5,034 bases of DNA from Thiotrichaceae bacterium (GCA_015494435.1 WGBH01000531.1:1-5034); one strand, 5' to 3'. Shown: positions 1 through 5,034, counted from the stretch's first letter. A program made the numbers and translations. Notes: generated by a model from the sequence alone, not told the origin.

Positions 1-1
1 A

Positions 2-121
2 AAGAGACGCTTCTTACCGCTTAATAAAACAGCGATAAAAAAACAACGTACTTTAAAAACCATCTCAGAATGGCTATGGTTTTCTATTGTCTGGATTTAT
101 TGCTGTTCAGGTAAAGTGTAA
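2..121 (+). CDS. Possible 3' end of a gene entering from the left (39 codons visible)
   Basis: The frame starting at base 2 is open for 39 codons from the window edge and stops with TAA at 119-121. The visible C-terminus is first basic (Lys/Arg-rich up to about the 20th residue), then aromatic and hydrophobic (EWLWFSIVWIY), ending CCSGKV. That pattern could be a membrane-proximal C-terminal tail. I do not recognise the family. The other two plus-strand frames close early, which favours this one slightly, but a 120-base open frame in AT-rich DNA can arise by chance. If real, the gene runs convergent to the minus-strand operon ending at 237. Confidence 0.35.
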   Translation, partial: KRRFLPLNKTAIKKQRTLKTISEWLWFSIVWIYCCSGKV

Positions 122-236
122 ACTACTTTTTAGGTATATGAAGGATGCCCAATATTTTACTAAATTTCAGAGAATTTTAGATTTCCTCGCAGTTTGAATC
201 ACACCCGTTTTCTTAATTAGAGTTGAAGATATTTGA
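122..236. other. Intergenic region between a possible left-edge gene and the operon end
   Basis: This AT-rich stretch lies between the stop of the possible left-edge gene and the stop of the META lipoprotein gene. I looked for an intrinsic terminator for the minus-strand operon and found none convincing. The best dyad, around 164-178 (ATTTCAGAGAAT core), has a 3-base loop and a central mismatch and no following T run on the relevant strand. A 19-codon ORF at 138-197 (+) is present but has no clear support. Confidence 0.4.
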
Positions 237-647
237 TTATTGCTCAAATTGCAATATTCCCGTTGTTCCTTTGATGACTAAGAATCCATTATTAATGCTA
301 AATGCGTTAGCAGTACGTAATCCTGCAATGAATTGGCGTTCAAGTCTTCTTCTACTGCGGTTATGACAAAGCATTTTGGTTCTAGCAATAAAACCAAAAT
401 TTAGCTGACCTTTGTTAGTAACGAAATAATTGGAAAAATAACGATTGCAACCTGCAAAACCACTGGCGCGTGTTGCGTTAAAGCTTATTGTTGGTTGTGA
501 TTTTCCTCTAAAAGGAACGCCATTAATACTAATGAGTTTCCATTGTGTATCGATTAAAGAAGAAGGGTTAGATTTTACCCCTCCTCCGCAGGATACTAGG
601 GTTAGCAAGGTTGATAATAGGATAATAAATCGTTTTATATTTTGCAT
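237..647 (-). CDS. META-domain (HslJ-like) outer-membrane lipoprotein
   Basis: A 136-residue lipoprotein of the META/HslJ (DUF306) family. HslJ of E. coli is a heat-inducible envelope protein linked to novobiocin resistance; no enzymatic activity is known for the family. Residues 1-20 form a lipoprotein signal peptide (basic KR, hydrophobic stretch, lipobox LVSC, lipidated Cys20). Gly at +2 predicts outer-membrane rather than inner-membrane retention. The META domain spans about residues 33-134: it opens with TQWKLISING and contains GCNRY (66-70) and TKMLC (90-94), whose cysteines are typical of the family. It is the last gene of a three-gene operon. The ATG at 647 follows the protease stop by one base, indicating translational coupling. 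A TTG start at 656 would abut the Shine-Dalgarno directly and is rejected. Family assignment is firm; function is not. Confidence 0.9.
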   Translation of the reverse strand: MQNIKRFIILLSTLLTLVSCGGGVKSNPSSLIDTQWKLISINGVPFRGKSQPTISFNATRASGFAGCNRYFSNYFVTNKGQLNFGFIARTKMLCHNRSRRRLERQFIAGLRTANAFSINNGFLVIKGTTGILQFEQ

Positions 648-648
648 T

Positions 649-1560
649 TTAGCCAATCCTTCGTATTTTATATGTTAATAGTAGTACAAAGAATGGGAAT
701 AGCATCCAAAATATTGTTCCACCGCCACTATCATTATTTGATTCAGCTTCCATACTCGATTCAATCCATTTAGAAAATTTATTTAAACGGGTATAAACGC
801 CATAAGTATTTTGATCAGCGCAACCGATCCCCCAACTGACAAGACCTACTAAACGGATTTCATTGTTTTGCATCGCCATTAAAGGGCCGCCACTGTCCCC
901 CTGACAGGTGTCTTCACCGCCTAAACCCGTTCCTGCGCAAATCATATTATCTGTGACCGGTCCCATATTCTGTAGATCTTCCATAATCAATTTGCACTGT
1001 GTTTGACTGACAATAGGCAATTGTAATTCGTATAGTTGGAGAGAAGGGTTGAATCCTTCCCCTGTTAAAGGGTTTATATTTCGTGCTCCCCAACCAACAA
1101 CGGCAGCTGGAGTCCCTTCTTCAGCATCTCCGATAAATAAAGGCATTGTTTTTACGTTGCTAATATCTTCAAGTTCAAGTAAGGCTAAATCATTATCAAA
1201 GGTGGCTTCATCATATTGAGGATGACTAATAATTTTTTTAATCTTTATTCCTTCTCCTCCTCCGTTATCACTTAAGTCAGTCGTGCCTAGCCAAACAAAT
1301 AGATTAGTGGCTTTCTCGCCTTTTACGCAGTGTGCGGCAGTGATTACCCATCGTGGGGCAATTAAAGTACCGCCACAGATATAAGAACCTTCCTCTCGAC
1401 CTTTTTTTGTTACAAACAGCGCTGCGGTTGAAGGCCAATCACCAAAATCGGCGACTTCTCCGCCTATTATTCTTGGATCTCTTTGTGTGAGTGTTGTCTC
1501 TGCATGAACTAAAACAGAGAGACAGAATAATAAGCATATTGCTTTTGCAATATTAAACAT
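649..1560 (-). CDS. Secreted trypsin-like serine protease (S1 family) with GlyGly-CTERM tail
   Basis: A 303-residue chymotrypsin-fold (S1) endopeptidase. The signal peptide is residues 1-20 (ends VHA). A short propeptide ends at Arg30 before IIGG, the classic zymogen activation site. The catalytic triad is His77 (TAAHC), Asp124 (NDLALLEL) and Ser223 (GDSGGP). Asp217, six residues before the serine, corresponds to chymotrypsin Asp189 and predicts cleavage after Lys/Arg. Cysteine pairs expected from the fold are 63-78, 189-209 and 219-247. The C-terminus has a Ser/Asn/Asp linker, SGGG (278-281), a hydrophobic helix (about 283-297) and a basic end (KIRR): a GlyGly-CTERM signal. In Vibrio-type systems such proteins pass through type II secretion and the tail is cut by rhombosortase. 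The start has AGGA 6 nt upstream, and the gene begins 21 nt after the hydrolase-like gene, so it is co-transcribed. Vibrio VesB is a comparable protein; I do not assign the name. Confidence 0.95.
   Translation of the reverse strand: MFNIAKAICLLFCLSVLVHAETTLTQRDPRIIGGEVADFGDWPSTAALFVTKKGREEGSYICGGTLIAPRWVITAAHCVKGEKATNLFVWLGTTDLSDNGGGEGIKIKKIISHPQYDEATFDNDLALLELEDISNVKTMPLFIGDAEEGTPAAVVGWGARNINPLTGEGFNPSLQLYELQLPIVSQTQCKLIMEDLQNMGPVTDNMICAGTGLGGEDTCQGDSGGPLMAMQNNEIRLVGLVSWGIGCADQNTYGVYTRLNKFSKWIESSMEAESNNDSGGGTIFWMLFPFFVLLLTYKIRRIG
657..661 (-). promoter_or_regulatory. Shine-Dalgarno (AAGGA) deciding the META lipoprotein start
   Basis: AAGGA on the minus strand lies inside the last codons of the upstream protease, 9 nt before the ATG at 647. 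It has zero spacing to the in-frame TTG at 656, so the ATG is the supported start. The protease stop TAA is separated from the ATG by a single A, so ribosomes finishing the protease can reinitiate here. Confidence 0.75.
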
Positions 1561-1581
1561 AGTTGTTCCTATTTATGTTAA

Positions 1582-3555
1582 TTAAAAAGAAAACAGAGGA
1601 TTTTGTTGACGCTTCTTCGCCTGTTCTTGTTCTTCTTTATATAATTGTATTGCCACTTTTTGCAAAAACAGATCATCCTGTCTTTTTTGTCTTGCCTTCT
1701 GAAGTCGTAATACTTGTTGTTTTCTCTGGGCTAGTTTGCGCGTATAAAGTATTTTTTGTCTATGGCGTTGTGCATTAGCTGCCAAGATTGTTGTTGTCAC
1801 TGTTTTAATTTTATCCTCTGGTACACGTGCCTTAAATCGTCTTGCCATCACACTTGCACCTGGATTGTAAGCAGGTTTACTCATACGGCTAATGCCTCCC
1901 ATGCGTGTACAACCATGCCACCAGCAACGATTTTTGGTTTGAAAATACATTAAACCACGGTATTTGGGAGCCTCTGAGGCATCTTGGTTAATATGTTCTT
2001 TAATTCCCCAGCTTCCAATCCAGTTATAAGAACGTGGAGCAGAAAAAGCAACAAATAATTTGCCACCTGCCTTGCGCCAACCTTCAAGGAAATTATAGTA
2101 CAATTTTGACATGCGGTTATCTTTATTGGCACGAATTAAATAAGCATTGGGACCTTCTTTCATTCCGTGGGTTCGATAGGCTACTAAATGTTGTCCGCCT
2201 TCATAAGCGACTAGATCAACCCCATAGCGTGAAGCAATTTTTGCCTGATTGCGAATAATTTTCAAGGTATTGGGAATTGAATATTTATTATGAGGTGAGA
2301 CTAATAACTCAAAAACACTATCCACACTGTCGATTTTTTTCTGTGCGGTCTGGGTTGCATGAAAATAAGGGGCTATGGCAAGTGCATCGACGTGTTTATA
2401 GGCATCTTCATAACCTAATACCATATGTGTTAAGGTTACGTTAGTTGCCATGCCGCCCATTACACGCACTAAGCGATTGACACTTTTAAACTCCTGTTCC
2501 CATATTCTAAATATTTCGACACTGCGTTTAGAATAAAATTTATAACCTGCGTAGGATTTATTTTTATCCAAACCCAAATTAGCACCCATACGTTGGATAT
2601 AATGTGTTTGTGAAAAAATTCCATTCCATGCTTCGTTAGTGTATTCAATATAGGCTTTTAATTTAGGGTTTAAATGCAAACTAACATAACGGGCATATTC
2701 ACGAATAAACTGATTATTAGCACGGTGAGGGAGATTAAACCATGGATCAATACCTACCGTATTTGCCAGCTTTACCATAATTTCTAGTGGAATACCACGT
2801 CGCCCTTCTTTGCCTCCCCATGTTGACTGTTCCACTTTCGGACGTTTATCCCATGAGGCGAGATTGTTACGCGTAATACCTGACATATTCATTAAGCGAA
2901 TAACACGAAAGGCTTTCATAAAGGCAAGATAATCAGGATTAAAAATGATCTCTTTTGCATGTGTGGTATAGGCTAAAAATGGATTGTTTTTATTGCATTG
3001 GCGTGGATTGCGGATATGATTGAAAGGCTTACCTTTACAAATACCACCTGGCATAATGATTTGAATATCACGAATATAATTATTAGGATTGGACTTGGTA
3101 ATGGTTAATGTAGCTGTTATTTTCCCCTCTCTATTACCGCGTAAAGTAATTATATCTCTATTTGGATAATGGCGAATTAAACGTGCATTGCCACCATATT
3201 TTATTTTACCTTCTCCTTTATACAGCACGGTGTAAGCGCCTGCGGGGATACTTTTTTGTGGCATATTGCCAATAAAGCGTGTCCCTGCTTGCCCACCATT
3301 GAGTTTCTTTGGCCAGCCGTTTTGATCGTATTCAACCTTCCCTTTGGTTAACCAAGGACGAGCCTCTTCAAAAGGTAATGACATACGGAATAAATCAACA
3401 AAGGGAACACTCGCATCAATATCCATTGCTTCATTGGTATTGATACCTAAAGGCGATAAGAGATTAGGTTGGGGGGCTGCAAATAAAGAACAAGAAGAGA
3501 AAAATAAGAGTAAAAAAAATACAGTTGTTGGTACGAGAGAGTTTGTAGTAGACAT
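1582..3555 (-). CDS. Secreted glycoside-hydrolase-like (TIM-barrel) protein with basic coiled-coil tail
   Basis: A 657-residue exported protein resembling a family often labelled 'cellulose-binding protein'; its substrate is not established. A hydrophobic signal (about 7-26) ends at LFAA, but its n-region lacks Lys/Arg. Residues about 35-170 form the family's N-terminal beta-rich part (LGIN, FVDLFRMSLPF, AGAYTVLYKGEG, IIMPGG). A TIM-barrel-like catalytic region follows, about 205-575: FRVIRLMN, a GIPLEIM...GIDPWFNLPH stretch, then YTNEAWN (305-311) and YEGGQH (451-456). Glu308, preceded by Asn, and Glu452 match the acid/base and nucleophile positions of clan GH-A hydrolases. Cys173/187 and Cys544/549 may form disulfides. 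From about 585 to the end lies a Gln/Lys/Arg-rich, probably helical coiled-coil tail. AAGGAAG sits 9 nt before the ATG. First gene of the operon with the protease and META lipoprotein. Fold and Glu pair are well supported; catalysis and polysaccharide substrate are inferred. Confidence 0.85.
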   Translation of the reverse strand: MSTTNSLVPTTVFFLLLFFSSCSLFAAPQPNLLSPLGINTNEAMDIDASVPFVDLFRMSLPFEEARPWLTKGKVEYDQNGWPKKLNGGQAGTRFIGNMPQKSIPAGAYTVLYKGEGKIKYGGNARLIRHYPNRDIITLRGNREGKITATLTITKSNPNNYIRDIQIIMPGGICKGKPFNHIRNPRQCNKNNPFLAYTTHAKEIIFNPDYLAFMKAFRVIRLMNMSGITRNNLASWDKRPKVEQSTWGGKEGRRGIPLEIMVKLANTVGIDPWFNLPHRANNQFIREYARYVSLHLNPKLKAYIEYTNEAWNGIFSQTHYIQRMGANLGLDKNKSYAGYKFYSKRSVEIFRIWEQEFKSVNRLVRVMGGMATNVTLTHMVLGYEDAYKHVDALAIAPYFHATQTAQKKIDSVDSVFELLVSPHNKYSIPNTLKIIRNQAKIASRYGVDLVAYEGGQHLVAYRTHGMKEGPNAYLIRANKDNRMSKLYYNFLEGWRKAGGKLFVAFSAPRSYNWIGSWGIKEHINQDASEAPKYRGLMYFQTKNRCWWHGCTRMGGISRMSKPAYNPGASVMARRFKARVPEDKIKTVTTTILAANAQRHRQKILYTRKLAQRKQQVLRLQKARQKRQDDLFLQKVAIQLYKEEQEQAKKRQQNPLFSF

Positions 3556-3658
3556 AGATTAGCACTTCCTTGCATAAAAATAAGGTAGAGAAGTTCCAAG
3601 TAGTAAATGGATGTAATATGGGGGGATTTATTAGTTGAAACTTCCTAATAGTTGTTCT

Positions 3659-3686
3659 CTAACTTATCTGTATAGAGGTAAGTTAG
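3659..3686. repeat. Dyad (inverted repeat) in the operon leader
   Basis: Perfect 8-bp arms, CTAACTTA at 3659-3666 and TAAGTTAG at 3679-3686. Two further pairs (3668-3669 with 3676-3677) lie inside one mismatch, which would be a G-U pair only if transcribed from the plus strand. The loop is GTATAG. No T run follows on either strand, so it is not a standard intrinsic terminator. It lies about 104 nt upstream of the hydrolase-like start and downstream of the TATAAT, so a protein operator or leader hairpin are both possible. Confidence 0.5.
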
Positions 3687-3718
3687 TGGTTTGTCCAATC
3701 ATTCAAATTAAGTCGTTA

Positions 3719-3745
3719 ATTATAGGAGGAGGGGTATTTATCAAT
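3719..3745 (-). promoter_or_regulatory. Candidate promoter for the hydrolase-protease-META operon
   Basis: The minus strand has a perfect -10 hexamer TATAAT at 3724-3719. A TTGATA -35-like hexamer lies upstream but only 14 nt away, shorter than the usual 16-18. At the normal spacing the -35 is poor (ACATTG). The element may therefore be weak, activator-dependent or, in such AT-rich DNA, fortuitous. It is the best-placed candidate for driving the operon whose first start codon is at 3555. Confidence 0.35.
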
Positions 3746-3785
3746 GTGCTAACAGAAAGAGCCTATATGATACATGCTATTTAAT

Positions 3786-3808
3786 TTCCCTCCAATATTG
3801 AGAGGGAA
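3786..3808 (-). terminator. Weak terminator-like hairpin after the unknown lipoprotein
   Basis: A 7-bp stem (TTCCCTC at 3786-3792, GAGGGAA at 3802-3808) with a 9-base loop begins 16 nt after the lipoprotein stop. In the minus-strand transcript the stem is followed by ATTAAAT rather than a solid U tract, so termination would be inefficient or Rho-assisted. Its position right after a gene supports a transcript-end role. Confidence 0.35.
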
Positions 3809-3824
3809 GTATACATGGGAAAAG

Positions 3825-4436
3825 TTAATTAGATGCCATTTTTAATGATTTTTTAGATGTTTCAAGTTCTTTTGTTGCTTTAGAAAATTTTTCAGCAAAT
3901 AAAGTCATATAGTATTTGTCTTGTTTATCTAAGGGAAAATCTAATGTGGTTATTTCACCTTTAGGAGAGAGGTAGGTTTTTTCTATAATGCTCACTTCTG
4001 ATTGATCCGTTCCCACGTCTTTGCGTTCAGCCGTTTTTCCTGTGTCTTTATAGCCTTTAGAAAGCAACGCTTTATGAATGTCTTCAAAGTTAAACATCAC
4101 ACCGCCAGCAATACGATTTTTAATCATTACATCAGTGGTACAGCCATCTGTTTCAGGTGAAACAGCAAAACTTATTTTATTAATATGTGTTTCGTACACA
4201 CCATCAAAGCCCTCTGCCAATTTAAAGCGTTTGTCTTTTGATAGAGCCGTTTTCAGTGACATTTCATTATCAAATTTTTTCTCACAATAGTCAGTGTGTA
4301 AATCAAGAAAAGTAGATAAATATTCAGCTTTTGAGAGCTCCAGTTTTTCTGATGCTTCAGAGCCGCAACCATTAAGTAAGAGAGAAGTAATAATTGCTGT
4401 AGAAATAAGTAGTACGGATGGAGAGAATATACGCAT
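3825..4436 (-). CDS. Lipoprotein of unknown function
   Basis: A 203-residue protein whose family I do not recognise. Residues 1-23 are a lipoprotein signal peptide: Arg2, a hydrophobic stretch (8-21) and lipobox LNGC with lipidated Cys24. Gly at +2 and no Asp suggest the outer membrane. The mature part is charged and has only two further cysteines, Cys51 (TDYCEKK) and Cys99 (TDGCTT), which could form a disulfide in the periplasm. A region at about 105-157 looks alpha/beta (FNFEDIHKALLSKGYKDTG), and the C-terminal 25 residues are Lys/Ser-rich and probably helical. AGGGA lies 6 nt before the ATG at 4436. It is transcribed in the same direction as the downstream operon but lies 269 bases from it, with a weak hairpin and a candidate promoter between, so it is probably a separate unit. 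Confidence 0.85.
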   Translation of the reverse strand: MRIFSPSVLLISTAIITSLLLNGCGSEASEKLELSKAEYLSTFLDLHTDYCEKKFDNEMSLKTALSKDKRFKLAEGFDGVYETHINKISFAVSPETDGCTTDVMIKNRIAGGVMFNFEDIHKALLSKGYKDTGKTAERKDVGTDQSEVSIIEKTYLSPKGEITTLDFPLDKQDKYYMTLFAEKFSKATKELETSKKSLKMASN

Positions 4437-4500
4437 GAGGTGTCCCTATAAAGTTTTTTTTATTATTTAAGTTTTTTACCATAAGCAGCATTGCCTGTTT

Positions 4501-4528
4501 TTAATAATGCTAAAAAAACTGTGGTCAA
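4501..4528 (-). promoter_or_regulatory. Candidate sigma70 promoter for the unknown lipoprotein
   Basis: On the minus strand, TTGACC (4528-4523; five of six match to consensus) is followed after 16 nt by TATTAA (4506-4501; four of six). Start-point prediction near 4494 gives a leader of about 57 nt to the ATG at 4436. A short inverted repeat (AGCATT at 4487-4492, AATGCT at 4506-4511) overlaps the -10 and the predicted start and could be an operator, though 6-bp arms are weak evidence. Confidence 0.45.
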
Positions 4529-4702
4529 GCCCTGCTAGGTCATTTTTATGTATTTATAATAGGGATAATTTTATAGATGAGCTGTAGTAATTTCAAGAAA
4601 CTGGGATGGAAACTAGATAAATGGTAGGTTTTACAGTATATTATTTGCGCATTTAAAGCTTGGATTCATCAAGTATTTCAAAAGTAAATTAGTCTTAGGA
4701 AA

Positions 4703-4748
4703 TTTCAAATAATAAATCTACTGATGTCGTCTAGATTTTTGCTTGAAA
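4703..4748. repeat. Imperfect two-part inverted repeat upstream of the channel gene
   Basis: Inner arms AAATCTA (4714-4720) and TAGATTT (4732-4738) flank an 11-base centre. Outer arms TTTCAA (4703-4708) and TTGAAA (4743-4748) are also complementary, separated from the inner arms by 5 and 4 unpaired bases. The 46-base element ends 45 bases before the channel ATG. A plus-strand transcript would have TTT directly after the inner stem, but pairing is AT-rich and weak. An operator or leader structure are both possible. Confidence 0.4.
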
Positions 4749-4764
4749 CTTTTTTTGGGGCTTC

Positions 4765-4797
4765 ATGAACTCTAATAACCCCACTCAAAAAAAATGA
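4765..4797 (+). other. Ten-codon upstream ORF overlapping the channel start (possible leader or out-of-frame N-terminus)
   Basis: ATG at 4765 opens MNSNNPTQKK and stops with TGA at 4795-4797, overlapping the channel ATG at 4794 in the classic ATGA arrangement. A GGGG at 4757-4760 is a poor Shine-Dalgarno at short spacing. The two frames meet in an 8-A tract (4787-4794). Adding one A would join this peptide in frame to the channel N-terminus. It may be a coupling leader, the true N-terminus separated by a slippage site or sequence error, or chance. Confidence 0.3.
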
Positions 4798-5034
4798 AGT
4801 TAGTAAAACTACAGTCAAAATTTCTTGTACTCCGTAATCATGGACTCTTTCAAGGCTTTGTTATTGCCGTTATTATCCTTTCTGCTTTAATGATTGGAGT
4901 ACAAACCTATGCGGGAATTCCCGATTGGTTTCATAATATCCTCGAGTTCTTAAATCATTTTGTAACGATTTTCTTTTTATTGGAAATTATATTGCGTTTG
5001 ATCACCGCTGAAAATCTTAGGGGCTTTTTAAAAG
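4794..5034 (+). CDS. Voltage-gated ion channel (Ion_trans family), 5' part only
   Basis: The first 80 codons of a membrane protein that runs off the right edge. Residues about 19-38 (GFVIAVIILSALMIGVQT) form the S1 helix. A short PDWFHN loop follows, and then residues about 50-70 form S2, including FVTIFFLLEIILRL. The S2 Glu64 in the EIILR motif is the conserved counter-charge of voltage sensors. S1 and S2 closely resemble the bacterial sodium channels NavAb/NaChBac, which have one six-helix subunit and assemble as tetramers in the inner membrane. Ion selectivity cannot be judged because S4 and the pore lie outside the window. The ATG at 4794 is the only start in this frame before S1 (the stop upstream is TAA at 4776-4778). 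It lacks a recognisable Shine-Dalgarno, unlike the other genes here. Confidence 0.85.
   Translation, partial: MKLVKLQSKFLVLRNHGLFQGFVIAVIILSALMIGVQTYAGIPDWFHNILEFLNHFVTIFFLLEIILRLITAENLRGFLK

Larger units (their letters stand above)
3556..3824. other. Intergenic region/leader upstream of the hydrolase operon
   Basis: No gene is visible in these 269 bases. Going in the minus direction from the lipoprotein stop, the region holds a weak terminator-like hairpin (3786-3808), a perfect minus-strand TATAAT (3719-3724), a strong dyad (3659-3686), and the Shine-Dalgarno AAGGAAG (3565-3571) of the hydrolase-like gene. Homopurine patches (AGGAGGAGGGG near 3725, a G run near 3620) are also present. If transcription starts just downstream of the TATAAT, the operon carries a leader of roughly 155 nt with the dyad inside it. 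Confidence 0.5.
4437..4793. other. Divergent intergenic region between the lipoprotein and the ion channel
   Basis: This 357-base AT-rich region separates two divergently transcribed genes. On the lipoprotein side it holds a sigma70-like promoter (4501-4528). On the channel side it holds an imperfect inverted repeat (4703-4748), a GGGG/CCCC pair flanked by T7 and A8 (4750-4794), and a 10-codon ORF (4765-4797). A TATAAT at 4555-4560 on the plus strand has no good -35, so I do not call a channel promoter. The central part, about 4560-4700, shows nothing I can name. Confidence 0.5.

Noticed and set aside
138..197. 19-codon ORF starting MKDAQYF
   Set aside because: Short, no Shine-Dalgarno of note, no recognisable motif; consistent with chance.
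648..656. TTG start at 656 for the META lipoprotein
   Set aside because: It would abut the Shine-Dalgarno with zero spacing; the ATG at 647 has 9-nt spacing and sits one base after the protease stop.
445..678. 77-codon plus-strand ORF
   Set aside because: It lies opposite the META lipoprotein gene, which has a lipobox, family motifs and a good start; this ORF has no recognisable features.
1563..1778. 71-codon hydrophobic plus-strand ORF
   Set aside because: It is the antisense of the Lys/Gln-rich tail of the hydrolase-like gene; hydrophobicity arises from the complement of AAR/CAR codons.
1756..2258. Cys/His-rich and other ORFs on both strands (1756-1953, 2034-2258 plus; 1950-2132 minus)
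   Set aside because: All lie inside the hydrolase-like gene in other frames, and none has a convincing start or family motif.
3344..3562. 72-codon plus-strand ORF
   Set aside because: Antisense to the 5' end of the hydrolase-like gene, which has a signal peptide and Shine-Dalgarno.
4078..4290. 70-codon plus-strand ORF
   Set aside because: Antisense shadow within the unknown lipoprotein gene.
4555..4560. Plus-strand TATAAT as a channel promoter
   Set aside because: No acceptable -35 at 16-18 nt spacing, and it lies over 230 bases from the start codon in AT-rich DNA.

Overview
The window looks like chromosomal DNA of an AT-rich Gram-negative bacterium, most likely a gammaproteobacterium. The supporting points are two lipoproteins with clear lipoboxes, a trypsin-type protease ending in a GlyGly-CTERM sorting signal (a type II secretion/rhombosortase trait common in Gammaproteobacteria), an HslJ-type META-domain lipoprotein, and a bacterial voltage-gated ion channel. 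A Thiotrichales-like host would fit the gene mix and base composition, but that is a guess. I see no rRNA, tRNA, CRISPR array, insertion sequence or phage gene.

Layout. Bases 2-121 (+) hold a short open 3' end that may be the tail of a gene entering from the left. Bases 237-3555 hold a compact three-gene minus-strand operon, in transcription order: a secreted glycoside-hydrolase-like protein (3555-1582), a secreted serine protease with a C-terminal membrane-sorting tail (1560-649), and a META/HslJ-like lipoprotein (647-237). The gaps are 21 nt and 1 nt, and each gene has its own Shine-Dalgarno sequence. Bases 3556-3824 form a leader/intergenic region with a perfect TATAAT on the minus strand and a strong dyad. 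A minus-strand lipoprotein of unknown function follows (4436-3825), with a plausible sigma70 promoter at 4501-4528. A 357-bp divergent intergenic region then leads to the start of a plus-strand voltage-gated ion channel (4794 to the window end), cut off after its S2 helix.

How the genes may work together. All three operon products carry export signals, so the operon probably makes an envelope or extracellular module: a polysaccharide-active or sugar-binding barrel protein, a Lys/Arg-specific protease held at or released from the surface, and a small outer-membrane lipoprotein. The barrel protein ends in a long Lys/Arg/Gln-rich tail that a trypsin-like protease could trim; this is inference only. 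The most unusual local signal is at the channel start: an 8-A tract in which the ATG overlaps the stop of a 10-codon upstream ORF, and one extra A would fuse the two frames.
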